From NCBI RefSeq assembly GCF_008639165.1, contig NZ_CP029197.1, positions 7,506,001 through 7,570,000 of the forward strand: DNA of 64,000 nucleotides, read 5' to 3'. Within the stretch, counting starts at the first letter, position 1. Each line of letters opens with the position of its first letter. Under the pieces are notes generated by a model that worked only from the letters and a program-made list of their open reading frames with translations, searched no databases and had not been told where the DNA came from. This document shows positions 42,024-50,935 of this stretch, one piece after another. The position numbers and the translations under genes were made by a program. This DNA comes from Streptomyces venezuelae ATCC 10712. Lineage in GTDB: Bacteria; Actinomycetota; Actinomycetes; Streptomycetales; Streptomycetaceae.

Positions 42024-43465
42024 ATGAGTACGTCCCCCCACGCCGTTCGACAAGCAAGGCGCGCGGGCCCCTTGCCCCTTCTGCTCGCGGCGGTGCTGGC
42101 CCTCACCGGCCTCCTCGTTGCCCGCCCCACCCAGGCCGCCGCCGACAGCGCCGACTCCTTCATCACCCGCTGCGGCCTTCGGTGCCGGGTCGGGCGACAC
42201 CGAGACCCAGTACATGGACAAGGCCCGCATCGACGCCCACTTCGCCCGCATGGCCGCGGACGGCGTCGACGTCGCCCGCGTGTGGATGTTCAGCCACGAG
42301 AGCTGGCACGGCTTCGAGGAGCGCGAGGGCGAGTTCAACGAGCAGCAGTACGCCGCCTTCGACTACATCATCGAGTCGGCCAAGGCCCACGGTCTGCGCC
42401 TGATCCCCGTCTTCGAGAACTACTGGGAGGCGTACGGCGGCATCGACACCCGACTGCGCTGGGAGGGACTCTCCGGCGGCCACCCCGCCCGCGCCGCCTT
42501 CTTCGACAAGAACCGCTGCCCCGGCTGCTTCACCTCCTACAAGAACTCCGTCTCCTACGCCCTCAACCGCACCAACCACTACAGCGGGGTGAAGTACAAG
42601 GACGAGCCCGCCATCCTCGCCTGGGAGCTCATGAACGAGCCCCGCTACGAGGGCCAGAGCGCCGCCGAGAACGTCGACGGCACCACTCTCCGCGCCTGGG
42701 TCGACGAGATGGGCGCCTTCGTCAAGTCCATCGACCCGAACCACCTCCTGGGCGCGGGCATCGAGGGCCACGGCACCAAGTACGGTTTCGGCGGCGACTC
42801 CGGCAACCCCTTCGTGCACATCCAGAAGTCCCCGTACATCGACTTCACCTCCGCCCACCCCTACCCGACCGAACACTGGGCGGACCTGAGCATCGAGGAG
42901 ACCAAGGACCTCGTCCGCGCCTGGATCCGCGACTCCCACGAGGCCGTCGGCAAGCCCTTCTTCATGGGCGAGTTCAACGTCCACAACGTCGACCGTGCCC
43001 TGTGGTGGCGGGAGATCTACTCCGCCTTCGAAGAGGCCGGCGGCGACGGCAGCGCCTTCTGGTGGTACCAGGACCGCAACATCGACGGAAAGTTCGGCGT
43101 CTCCGAGGGCGCGCCCGAACTTGCTGTCTTCCGGGCCCGCTCCGACCGCATGGCCGAGAAGAGCGGCCTCCCCGGCACCACCCCGTCCCCGACCCCCACC
43201 GACCCGACCACGCCGCCCACCCCCGGGCCGACGGACCCCACGACCCCGCCACGACTTCCTTGGTGACCAGCGGATCACCCAGATGTGGAACGCCGTACCC
43301 GTCCAGGACGGGCGAGCCGTCACCACGAGCAACCCGTCCGGCTACAACGTCACCATCGCGCCGGGAGCCTCCGTGAACTTCGGCTTCAACGGCTCGTCGA
43401 CGGCCGGCACCAACGGGGTGCCGACCGCCTTCACCCTCAACGGAAAGGCCTGCACCACCGTCTGA
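42024..43465 (+). pseudogene. Broken secreted GH5 mannanase with CBM2 remnant
   Basis: Three consecutive frames carry parts of one gene. Frame one encodes the signal peptide and the start of the mature protein up to ADSFITRCG (42024 to about 42170). Frame two encodes the catalytic domain from GAGSGDTETQYMDK on, including acid/base Glu in AWELMNEPRYEG and nucleophile in FFMGEFNVHN, and a Pro/Thr linker, ending 43266. Frame three holds the C-terminal part of a CBM2 (GDQRITQMWNAVPVQ ... NGKACTTV) to 43465. At the first break roughly the first beta strand of the barrel is missing, and at the second the N-terminal half of the CBM2, so both are deletions plus frameshifts. Its promoter and operator look intact. 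Confidence 0.8.
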
Positions 43466-43484
43466 CCGCACACAGTGCAGCACA

Positions 43485-43510
43485 GGGGTGCCCGCTGATG
43501 CGGGCACCCC
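43485..43510 (+). terminator. Terminator of the second mannanase gene
   Basis: GGGGTGCCCGC at 43485-43495 and its exact complement at 43500-43510 form an 11-bp stem with a TGAT loop. Confidence 0.75.
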
Positions 43511-43536
43511 ACTTGCGCATCTCGCATCGGAGATCC

Positions 43537-44028
43537 ATGGACGTGCGTGCCATCGCCCTTCTTTGCCGCCATTGCGGGCACGACCTCGCCGGCCCGCTGC
43601 ACTCCACGCCCGCGGTGGAGGGTGGCCCCGTAGCCGACGACGCCCGCCGACTCCTGGATCAGTCGGCTCACCCTCATGACGCAGAGGGCAGTGAGTCTCC
43701 TCCAATTCCTCAACTGCTCTGCCCGGGCTGCGCTGTTCCACTCGCCACCACACACCTTGAGACACGGCAGGAAGGCGTGTGCTTCTCGGCCAGGACAGGG
43801 CGCGCGCTGTCAGCGCGCCGGCAGAGCACTGGGTGCGCGTCTCAACCCGGGCCGTCCGCCCAGAGGGGCCTTCGTCTTCAGTGGGGAACGGATAAGTGCT
43901 GTTGCGGAGGCGCTGGCCGCTCAGGAAAGGCAGTTCGGAGCCGGTCGGTGAGTGGCTGGTGTCGTCGAGCCGGAGTCATCCGCAGAGTGCTCCGCGACGT
44001 CATTCCACGGCTCGGTGCGCCGGCGTGA
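43537..44028 (+). CDS. Uncertain zinc-ribbon-like ORF
   Basis: The 828-bp gap after the broken mannanase (43466-44293) holds one frame worth noting. ATG 43537 behind GGAG opens 163 residues. The first 75 contain CRHCG at residues 10-14 and CPGC near residue 62, spaced like a zinc ribbon, and a plausible acidic middle. The remainder is Arg/Ser-rich with atypical composition, as if the real gene ended or shifted frame. It may be a decayed gene or chance. Nothing else in the gap is supported apart from the terminator. Confidence 0.3.
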   Translation: MDVRAIALLCRHCGHDLAGPLHSTPAVEGGPVADDARRLLDQSAHPHDAEGSESPPIPQLLCPGCAVPLATTHLETRQEGVCFSARTGRALSARRQSTGCASQPGPSAQRGLRLQWGTDKCCCGGAGRSGKAVRSRSVSGWCRRAGVIRRVLRDVIPRLGAPA

Positions 44029-44293
44029 ACTGCGAGAACTCTCGAATTTAGTCAGAGTTTCGTAAAGCTTTGATGGGGCATCGCCGGCACTGGAATCGGA
44101 CGCCCCGCACGCCGCATGCTTCTACGAGAGCACGCCGCCGTCCTCGCCCCCAGGGAGACCCCGGCCGTCCCACGGCTGCGGGACCGGGCCGCCCTCGTAC
44201 GCGGCGGGCCTCCGCCCCGTCCCCCTGCCGTCGCCGGACGCGTGCCACGGTGCAGGGGGCGGCCGGCCCCGACGAAGGAAGCCCGCAGAAGCC

Positions 44294-46054
44294 ATGAACC
44301 ACAGCCCGCTCGACCACCGCTACCGCGGCGAACACCCGATCCGCACCGTCCACTACCTCTTCAGGCCCGATCGCGCCCGGCTCGCCGGGGCCGTCGCGGT
44401 CTTCTTCGCCAAGCACGCGCCCGTCTGGCTGCTCCCGCCGGTGACGGCGAACGTCATCGACGTCGTCGTCGAGCACCGGCCCCTCTCCGAACTCTGGTGG
44501 AACTGCGCGGTGATGCTCGCGGTCCTCCTCCTGAACCCGCCGCTGCACCTGCTGTACGTCCGCTGGATGCACGGGGTGATCCGCCGGGTCGGCCGCGACC
44601 TGAGGTCCGCCCTCGTGACCCGGATGCAGCAGCTCTCCATCGGCTTCCACAGCCGCACCAGCTCGTCCGTGCTCCACGCCAAGGTGGTCAGGGACGTCGA
44701 GACGCTGGAGACGGGAGTCCAGCAGACGGCGGACAACGGCCTCACCGCCGTGGCGACCCTGGCCGGCGGCCTCGCCGTCATCGCCGTGGTCACCCCGGTC
44801 TTCCTGCCGGTCTTCCTCCTGCTCGTCCCCGTCGCCGTGCTGCTCATCGGCGCGCTGCGCGCACGGCTGGGCGAGGGGAACACCTCGTACCGACGTTCCG
44901 TGGAGCGCATGTCCGCCTCCGTCAGCGACATGACCACCCTCATCCCCATCACCCGCGCCCACGCCCTGGAGCGCACGGCCCTGGGCCGCGTCGGACGCGA
45001 GCTCGACCGGGTGCAGCGGGAGGGGACGCGACTCGACCTGCTCAACGCCCGCTTCGGGTCCCTGTCCTGGGTCGTGTTCAACGGGCTCGGCACGGCCTGC
45101 CTGGCCGGCGCGGCGCTCGTCGCGTACCACGGCTGGGCGTCGGTCACCGCGGGCGAGGTCGTCATGCTCAGCGCCTACTTCTCCACCCTCACCGGCGCCG
45201 TCACCACCCTGCTCGCGCTCGCGCCCGTCGTGGGCAAGGCGGTGGAGTCGCTCAAGTCCGTCGGCGAGGTCCTGCAGGCGCCTGATCTGGAGGTCAACGA
45301 CGGCAAGCGTCACGTCGATTCGGTCGCCGGGGCCTTCCGGTTCGAGGGCGTCGGCCTCACCCACGGCGACAGCGAGGAACCCGCGCTGAGCGACGTCGAC
45401 CTCGACGTGCCGGTCGGCACCACCCTCGCGATCGTCGGTGGCTCCGGGGCGGGGAAGTCCACGCTGCTCAACCTCGTGCTCGGCTTCCACCGTGCCACGG
45501 CGGGCCGGGTGCTCCTCGACGGGCAGGACATGGCCGACCTCGACCTGCGGAGCTACCGCAGGTCCGTCTCCGTGGTGCCCCAGGAGTCCGTCCTCTTCGA
45601 GGGGACCATCAGGGAGAACGTCACCTACGGCCTGGAGGATGTCGACGACGGGAGGCTGCGGCGCGCCCTGCGCGACGCCAACGCCGCCGAGTTCGTCGAC
45701 GCGCTGCCGGAGGGTCTCGACACGGTGGTGGGGGAGCGCGGCACCCGGCTCTCGGGCGGCCAGCGGCAGCGGCTCGCGATCGCCCGCGCCCTCATCCGAG
45801 ACCCCCGGGTCCTGGTGCTGGACGAGGCCACCTCGGCGCTGGACGCCCGCTCCGAGGCGCAGGTCCAGGAGGCCCTCGCCCGTCTGGTCGCCGGCCGGAC
45901 GGTCTTCGTCGTGGCCCACCGCCTCTCCACGATCAGGCGGGCGGACCGGATCGTGGTCCTGGAGCGGGGGCGGGTGGTGGAGTCCGGAAGTCACCGCGAA
46001 CTCCTCGAACGGGACGCCGCGTACGCGCGCCTCCAGGCGACCCAGCTGGCCTGA
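44294..46054 (+). CDS. ABC transporter, fused membrane and ATP-binding domains
   Basis: A 586-residue exporter-type half-transporter. The membrane domain (about 25-325) has roughly six hydrophobic segments; the ATPase domain has Walker A GGSGAGKST (382-390), Q-loop VVPQESVLFEG, signature LSGGQRQRLAIARAL, Walker B VLVLDEATSAL and H-loop VAHRLSTI. It would work as a homodimer, as no partner is near. It has no operator of either mannan type upstream, so its link with mannan use is only positional; export of a signal or an antibiotic-like compound is as likely. A strong hairpin follows. Confidence 0.85.
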   Translation: MNHSPLDHRYRGEHPIRTVHYLFRPDRARLAGAVAVFFAKHAPVWLLPPVTANVIDVVVEHRPLSELWWNCAVMLAVLLLNPPLHLLYVRWMHGVIRRVGRDLRSALVTRMQQLSIGFHSRTSSSVLHAKVVRDVETLETGVQQTADNGLTAVATLAGGLAVIAVVTPVFLPVFLLLVPVAVLLIGALRARLGEGNTSYRRSVERMSASVSDMTTLIPITRAHALERTALGRVGRELDRVQREGTRLDLLNARFGSLSWVVFNGLGTACLAGAALVAYHGWASVTAGEVVMLSAYFSTLTGAVTTLLALAPVVGKAVESLKSVGEVLQAPDLEVNDGKRHVDSVAGAFRFEGVGLTHGDSEEPALSDVDLDVPVGTTLAIVGGSGAGKSTLLNLVLGFHRATAGRVLLDGQDMADLDLRSYRRSVSVVPQESVLFEGTIRENVTYGLEDVDDGRLRRALRDANAAEFVDALPEGLDTVVGERGTRLSGGQRQRLAIARALIRDPRVLVLDEATSALDARSEAQVQEALARLVAGRTVFVVAHRLSTIRRADRIVVLERGRVVESGSHRELLERDAAYARLQATQLA

Positions 46055-46069
46055 CCCGCGACACGAACG

Positions 46070-46113
46070 GGGGTGCCCTCCTTTTCCCGTCGCCGGGAGG
46101 GGGAGGGCACCCC
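46070..46113. terminator. Bidirectional hairpin terminator
   Basis: GGGGTGCCCTCC at 46070-46081 pairs perfectly with 46102-46113, with CTTTTCCC in the loop, between the convergent ABC and mannanase genes. Confidence 0.75.
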
Positions 46114-46118
46114 GGTGC

Positions 46119-47429
46119 TCAGCGGTCGGCGGCACTGCCGCGGACGACGCAGGAGCGACTGTTCTCCCAGCCCCATCCGTCGCCGTCGGGGTCGGAGGCG
46201 CTGCCGTTGACGCAGTAGGGGTAGCCGTTCGGGGCCGTGCCGCCCGTGTCGCCACCGCCGCTGGAGCCGGTGTCGGCGGCGCTGCCGCGGACGACGCAGG
46301 AGCGACTGTTCTCCCAGCCCCATCCGTCGCCGTCGGGGTCGGAGGCGCTGCCGTTGACGCAGTAGGGGTAGCCGTTCGGCGCCGTACCGCCGGTGTCACC
46401 CCCGCCGGTGTCTCCCCCGCCGTAGATCGTGGCGCGGGTGGACGTGGCGGCGATGCCGTTGGCACCGTTGACGAACCGGTTGCCCCAGGTGGTCAGGGAG
46501 CCGGCGTCGAAGCCGGTGACCATGTCGAGGTACTCGACGCCGCTGCCGTTGCCGCTCCAGGACCAGCCGAGGTAGCCGACGCGCAGCGACTGGGTGGTGG
46601 CCATGATGGCGTTCTCGTCGGGGTTGCCGTCGCTGTGGTTGTCGCCGAACTCGCCGACGACGATGGGCAGTTTGTTGGTCACGAAGTGGTTCAGGTAGTT
46701 CTGGACCTCGGTGGCCGTGTCGTACACGCCGTACATGTGGATGGAGAAGATGGTGTTGCGGCGGGGGTCGGAGGCGAAGACGGAGGCGGCGTTGGTCCGC
46801 ATGGTGTTCGACCAGTCCTGGCCCCAGTTGGGTGCGTCGACCATGAGTGCGTTCTCGATGCCGGCGTTCCGCAGCTTGCCGATGGCGTTCTTGGTGGCGT
46901 CGGTCCAGGCGGTGTAACCGCTGTTGCCGTAGGGCTCGTTGCCGATGTTGACGACGACGTAGTCCTCCTGGCCCTGGAGGGCGCTCTTGACGCCCACCCA
47001 GTAGTCGGCGGCCTGGTCGAGGGTGGCGGCGGCGCCGTCCTCGCCGTATCCGGTGGTGTCGTGCACCTCCAGGACGCAGATGACCTTGTTCGCCTTGCAG
47101 TCGCTGATGATCGACGACACCTGTGCCGAGGTCGTCTCCGTCCAGCGGTCTCCGCTGGAGAGGACGACGCGGACGGTGTTGGCGCCGGTGGCGGCGATGT
47201 CGGCGATGGCGCCCGTCTCGCTCGGGTACCACGTGTGCGCGTGATTGACCCCGCGCATCACGAACTCGCTGCCGTTGGCCTCGTACACGCGGCCGTCGCT
47301 GACGTGGATGCCGCTGCCGGCGGCCTGGGCGGCTCCGGCGGTGGCGAAGACGGGCAGCAGCAGTCCGGCGATGCCGGCGATGGCGCTGCCGACGGCCGTG
47401 AGCCACGTCCTGCGCTGTGACTTGGTCAT
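46119..47429 (-). CDS. Secreted endo-1,4-beta-mannanase, GH5 with two CBM10-like modules
   Basis: A 436-residue secreted enzyme: signal peptide to about residue 36 (ending AGAAQA), GH5 catalytic domain (about 38-330) with acid/base Glu165 in NIGNEPYGN and nucleophile Glu260 in VVGEFGDNH, then a Gly/Thr linker and two nearly identical CBM10-like modules, each containing GYPYCVNGSASDPDGDGWGW and ENSRSCVV. Its catalytic domain is clearly paralogous to the first mannanase but the binding modules differ, so the two may target different mannan forms. ATG 47429 follows GAGGAG. GACAACGTTGTC is 61 bp upstream, and no TTAACCGG site is present. Confidence 0.93.
   Translation of the reverse strand: MTKSQRRTWLTAVGSAIAGIAGLLLPVFATAGAAQAAGSGIHVSDGRVYEANGSEFVMRGVNHAHTWYPSETGAIADIAATGANTVRVVLSSGDRWTETTSAQVSSIISDCKANKVICVLEVHDTTGYGEDGAAATLDQAADYWVGVKSALQGQEDYVVVNIGNEPYGNSGYTAWTDATKNAIGKLRNAGIENALMVDAPNWGQDWSNTMRTNAASVFASDPRRNTIFSIHMYGVYDTATEVQNYLNHFVTNKLPIVVGEFGDNHSDGNPDENAIMATTQSLRVGYLGWSWSGNGSGVEYLDMVTGFDAGSLTTWGNRFVNGANGIAATSTRATIYGGGDTGGGDTGGTAPNGYPYCVNGSASDPDGDGWGWENSRSCVVRGSAADTGSSGGGDTGGTAPNGYPYCVNGSASDPDGDGWGWENSRSCVVRGSAADR
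46126..46419 (-). repeat. 147-bp tandem duplication of a CBM10-like module
   Basis: Two 147-bp units (46126-46272 and 46273-46419), each 49 codons, nearly identical across the coding core and diverged only in the linker. The low number of silent differences points to a recent duplication or gene conversion. Confidence 0.85.
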
Positions 47430-47489
47430 GCCTCTCCTCATAGGGAAATGGGGGGAAGGAGCCCCGAGCACTCAGAACACTGATAAATA

Positions 47490-47510
47490 GACAACGTTGT
47501 CAGTGTTCAA
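47490..47510 (-). promoter_or_regulatory. GACAACGTTGTC operator and promoter of the third mannanase
   Basis: The palindrome at 47490-47501 lies on the minus strand between a -35-like TTGAAC (47505-47510) and an A/T-rich -10 region, so a bound repressor would directly occlude RNA polymerase. Confidence 0.65.
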
Positions 47511-47883
47511 GGACCGAGCCGCTGGTCTGTGTCGTGCCGGGGTGTCCACCATGAGGCACCCGTGGCCGGATGCATGTCAAGCGTGAAGGGCGTTTTTATT
47601 GCCAGAAGGTGAAGTGACGAAGCCGGTTTAGTGGATCATTGTCAAATACGCAGACGCGCTAATGGTTCAGTTGTCGCGCGTCAGCCGCGAATTTACTGAA
47701 CTAAGGCTTTCCGAATTGAACCGGGAGTTCGCGTTGCACGCGTAAGTGGGGCGCGGAGTCGAGTGGCGGGAAGTTCGGTGCCGCTTCAGTCGGGTGCAGC
47801 GGGCTGCCCACATGGGGGCTCAATGCCGCAGAACGGCCGCGCTGAAGGTCGACCCAAGCCCTGATGCCGTCATGACGTAGAGA
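47511..47883. other. A/T-richer interval without a gene
   Basis: No supported gene. The part around 47575-47725 is visibly richer in A and T than the rest of the window (for example GCGTTTTTATTGCC and GCGAATTTACTGAAC), suggesting foreign or degraded DNA next to the mobile-element remnants. Confidence 0.5.
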
Positions 47884-48210
47884 TCACCTGAGCGAAGGCG
47901 TCCCGCCTCCCGTGCTGACTGGAGGTTCAGGAAGGGGCCGGCTCCGAAGCAATGTACCCCGAGAGGGGATGCCGTCCAGGAACAGCCTGCCGCGGCCGAG
48001 ACCGAGGATCCGCGCCAGTCGGAGGAGGGTCATATCGAGGCCCCACCGCGATCCGGTTGCGTAGCCGAGCAGGCGGTCCCGGGTGCCAGTTGCCGAGATG
48101 AGCGCGGCGGAGGAGGCCTCTCCCATCACGGCCGCGTCGGCAAGCAGCCGGGCGTAGGCCGTGAGCGTCTTCTCGCCCGCCCGTACGAGTGCGAGCGCGT
48201 TCGGATCCCG
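47884..48210 (-). pseudogene. Unidentified coding fragment
   Basis: On the minus strand a frame reads from about 48210 DPNALALVRAGEKTLTAYAR, then LLADAAVMGEASSAALISAT and GYATGSRWGLDMTLLRLAR before turning into low-complexity residues and a stop at 47884. The helical, well-ordered part has normal codon use and looks like a piece of a once-longer protein, but I do not recognise it. No start signal is visible upstream. Confidence 0.3.
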
Positions 48211-48347
48211 GTGGGACGAGGTCGCCAGCCGCTCTCAGGGCAAGAAGCCCCGATGCGCAGGCATGTCCGCTGAGCGCGAAGGTCCGTGCCCGCGCGAACC
48301 CGAGGCTGTCACATGCGGAGCGCAGTGGGCTATGGGGGTAAGGCGCC

Positions 48348-49093
48348 GTGACAGCCATCGTGCGCGCGTGGACGACGTACCGGAATTGGCTCCTCGCTGC
48401 GATCGAGCCGCTTCTGCCGCCCTGGCCCGAGCGGTCGCCTGGGCCACCGCCGGTGCCGGACCGTCTGTGCCTCCAGGGCATCTTGTACGTGCTGCACAAC
48501 GACATCGCCTGGCAACTGCTGCCTCTGGAGCTCGGGTGCGGCTCAGGTCAGACCTGCTGGCGGCGAGACCGCTGGCAGAAGGCCGGGGTCTTCGACCGGC
48601 TGCACCGCATCCTGCCTGCCGAACTGAACGCGGTCGGCGAGCTGGATTGGTCGAGGGCATGCGTGGACGGCTCCCACATCCGCGCGAAAAGGGGGAGCCG
48701 ACACCGGTCCGTCGCCGGTCGACCGGCGGAAGACGGGCAGTAGCATCACATGATCTGCGACGGACGCGGCACCCCGTTCAAGGTCATCACGACGGCGGCG
48801 AACGCCAACGACGTCACCCAGACACCCGCCCTCGTCGACGGCATCCCGCCCGTCGCCGGACGGCCTGGCGTCCCCGCAGGCGTCCCGAAGCCCTGCTCGG
48901 TGACAAGGGCTACGACGCCAACCCCAACCGCCGCGAACTGCAAAGGCGCCGGCTCCTGCTCCACCAGTCCAAGCGCCTCGCAGTGCGCTGGGAACGCCGT
49001 ACTGAACTACACGACGCCTTCGTCTCCCTGGCCTGCTGCCTCATCTGCTGGAGACGCCTCAAGAAGCACAACCCCGGACGCGAGCTGGTGTAG
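48348..49093 (+). pseudogene. IS5-family transposase pseudogene
   Basis: The frame begins GTG-ACA at 48348 and shows the typical helix-turn-helix-like N-terminus (QGILYVLHNDIAWQLLPLE, TCWRRDRWQKAGVFDRLH) and the catalytic-region ELDWSRACVDGSHIRAK. A TAG at 48741-48743 interrupts it where homologs have lysine before H-H-x-I-C-D-G. The frame resumes (GTPFKVITTAANANDVTQ), shifts near 48890 into RRPEALLGDKGYDANPNRRE, and then jumps to LAVRWERRTELHDAFVSLAC, skipping about 25-30 residues. Nonsense mutation, frameshift and internal deletion make it inactive. I could not define terminal inverted repeats. Confidence 0.85.
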
Positions 49094-49166
49094 GTGTCTC
49101 CGCATCTCAAGTGCGCCAGAGCGAGCAGGGCCTACCGGCAGCCGTCGCCATCAGATGGGATAGGGC

Positions 49167-49525
49167 TCAGCGGCTGGATATTGGCATGGTCAGGTCTCGC
49201 GGGTTGCGGAGCAGATAACCGTCAAGCCGTACGTGCCCGCGTACCACTCGATGGGCTGTTAGACCTGGGCCGGGACCGGGACGTCGCGGTAGTCGCCGGC
49301 CTTGCGGTGCTTGAGGGGTGAGTAGGTCTTCGTGGTCTGGTTCACCTGCTCGGTGATCCGGGTACACGTCATCGGCCACGATGTTGTTGGTGTTGACGGC
49401 CAGCGCCTCCCCGTTGCGCATGCCGCAGCCGCTCATCAGGTCGGCGACGAGACGGAGGAGGTCTTCACCGGCGGCGCGTATGACGTGGAGCTGGCGTGCG
49501 CTGAGCTGGGGTTTCCTCCCTTCCG
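49167..49525 (-). pseudogene. Tyrosine-integrase remnant
   Basis: Minus-strand codons from about 49525 read LSARQLHVIRAAGEDLLRLV, ADLMSGCGMRNGEALAVNTN and NIVADDVY, the segment around the first catalytic Arg (in G-M-R-N-G-E-A) of phage-type tyrosine recombinases of Streptomyces. After a frame change the match continues as TEQVNQTTKTYSPLKHRKAG and DYRDVPVPAQV, then meets a stop. The rest of the catalytic domain is lost. It marks an old integration event. No attachment-site repeat or tRNA gene was found beside it. Confidence 0.65.
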
Positions 49526-49664
49526 ATTCAGCGCGGTTGTGCGCTGTCGTGCCAACCCCTGGGCGCAGGAGGTCAACTCGGCCGATCGGGTCGCTCGTAG
49601 CTTGCGGAAGTGCCCCGCCGCGGACGCGGTGGGCGCGCTACCTATGGCTTCGAAAGGACCCCTC

Positions 49665-50327
49665 ATGTTCGACATCGACAAGGTGCAGGCCGCTCCGAGC
49701 AAGGACCTGCTCACGCCCGACAACTCGGTCATGCTCTTCGTGGACCACCAGCCGCAGATGTTCTTCGGCACCGGCAGCGGCGACCGCGCCGCCATCATCA
49801 ACAGCACCGTGGGTCTGGCCAAGGCGGCTCAGGCGTTCGACGTTCCGGCCGTCCTGACCACGGTCGCCGCCGAGTCCTTCTCCGGGCCCCTGCTGCCCCA
49901 GCTCGCCGAGGTGTTCCCCAAGAACGAGGTCATCGACCGCACCACCATGAACGCCTGGGAGGACGAGGCGCTCGTCGCGGCGGTCAAGGCGACCGGTCGC
50001 AAGAAGATCATCCTCGCGGGCCTGTGGACCGAGGTCTGCCTCGTGCTGCCCGCCCTCTCGGCGCTGGAGCAGGGCTACGAGGTGTACGTCGTGACCGACG
50101 CCTCCGGCGGCGTCAGCCCGGCCGCCCACGAGCACGCGCTGCAGCGGATGATCGCCGCCGGCGCGGTCCCGGTGACCTGGGTCCAGGTCCTCCTGGAGCT
50201 GCAGCGCGACTGGGCGCGGCAGGAGACGTACGGCGCGGTCATGGAGATCGTCAAGGCCCACGCGGGCGCGTACGGCCTGGGTGTCGTGTACGCGCAGAGC
50301 GTCATCGGCGCGCACGCGGCCGGCTGA
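49665..50327 (+). CDS. Isochorismatase-family hydrolase (YcaC-like)
   Basis: A 220-residue cysteine hydrolase. The catalytic triad is recognisable: Asp in LFVDHQPQMFFG, Lys in ATGRKKIILAG and the nucleophile Cys in LWTEVCLVLPAL. The pattern and length match YcaC-type members rather than true isochorismatases, which cut amide or ester bonds of unknown metabolites. ATG 49665 follows GAAAGGA. It ends 5 bp before a DoxX-family gene, and the run continues with Dps and a flavoprotein, suggesting a stress-response operon. Confidence 0.88.
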   Translation: MFDIDKVQAAPSKDLLTPDNSVMLFVDHQPQMFFGTGSGDRAAIINSTVGLAKAAQAFDVPAVLTTVAAESFSGPLLPQLAEVFPKNEVIDRTTMNAWEDEALVAAVKATGRKKIILAGLWTEVCLVLPALSALEQGYEVYVVTDASGGVSPAAHEHALQRMIAAGAVPVTWVQVLLELQRDWARQETYGAVMEIVKAHAGAYGLGVVYAQSVIGAHAAG

Positions 50328-50332
50328 CCTCC

Positions 50333-50842
50333 GTGGACACCGGCATTCTGATCCTGCGTCTGCTGGTGGGACTGCTCGTCGCCGGCCACGGGGTGCAGAA
50401 GATCAGCTCGCACCTGGGCGGCAAGGGCCTCGAAGGCGGCACGGAGGAGTTCCGCGCCGACGGTTTCCGCGGCGGAGCCCTCACCGCCCTGGCGGCGGGC
50501 GGCGGCCAGATCGGCTCGGGCCTGCTGCTCGCCGCCGGCCTCCTGACCCCGCTTGCCGCGACCGGGACCGTCGGCGTCATGACCGTCGCCCTCACCGTGA
50601 AGTGGCGCCACGGGCTGTGGGTGCAGAACGACGGCTACGAGTACCCGCTCGTCCTCATCGGCACCGCCGTGGCCCTCGCCGCCACCGGGCCCGGCGCCTG
50701 GTCCCTCGACACGGCCCTCGGCCTCACGCCGTACCCGCTCTGGTGGGCGGCCCTCGCGCTCGTGGCCGGTCTCGGCAGCGGACTCCTCACCCGGCTCGTC
50801 CTGCACCGGCCCCCCGCCGCCCCGGCGACCGGCGAGCGCTGA
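50333..50842 (+). CDS. DoxX family membrane protein
   Basis: A 169-residue protein with four hydrophobic segments: GILILRLLVGLLVAGHGVQK, a central GGGQIGSGLLLAAGLLTPLA, AATGTVGVMTVALTV and a last one around WWAALALVAGLGSGLL. The first helix with the H-G-x-Q-K end is the DoxX family signature. DoxX-type proteins link to thiol/redox stress and quinones. GTG start 5 bp after the isochorismatase-like stop. A 93-bp gap precedes dps. Confidence 0.8.
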   Translation: MDTGILILRLLVGLLVAGHGVQKISSHLGGKGLEGGTEEFRADGFRGGALTALAAGGGQIGSGLLLAAGLLTPLAATGTVGVMTVALTVKWRHGLWVQNDGYEYPLVLIGTAVALAATGPGAWSLDTALGLTPYPLWWAALALVAGLGSGLLTRLVLHRPPAAPATGER

Positions 50843-50935
50843 GCGCGAGCACCACGGACCGGGTCCGGCCGGCCGTGTACCCCCGACCGGGCGGCCGGGC
50901 CCACATCACCACTTCACTCTGCACAGGAGCACTCG

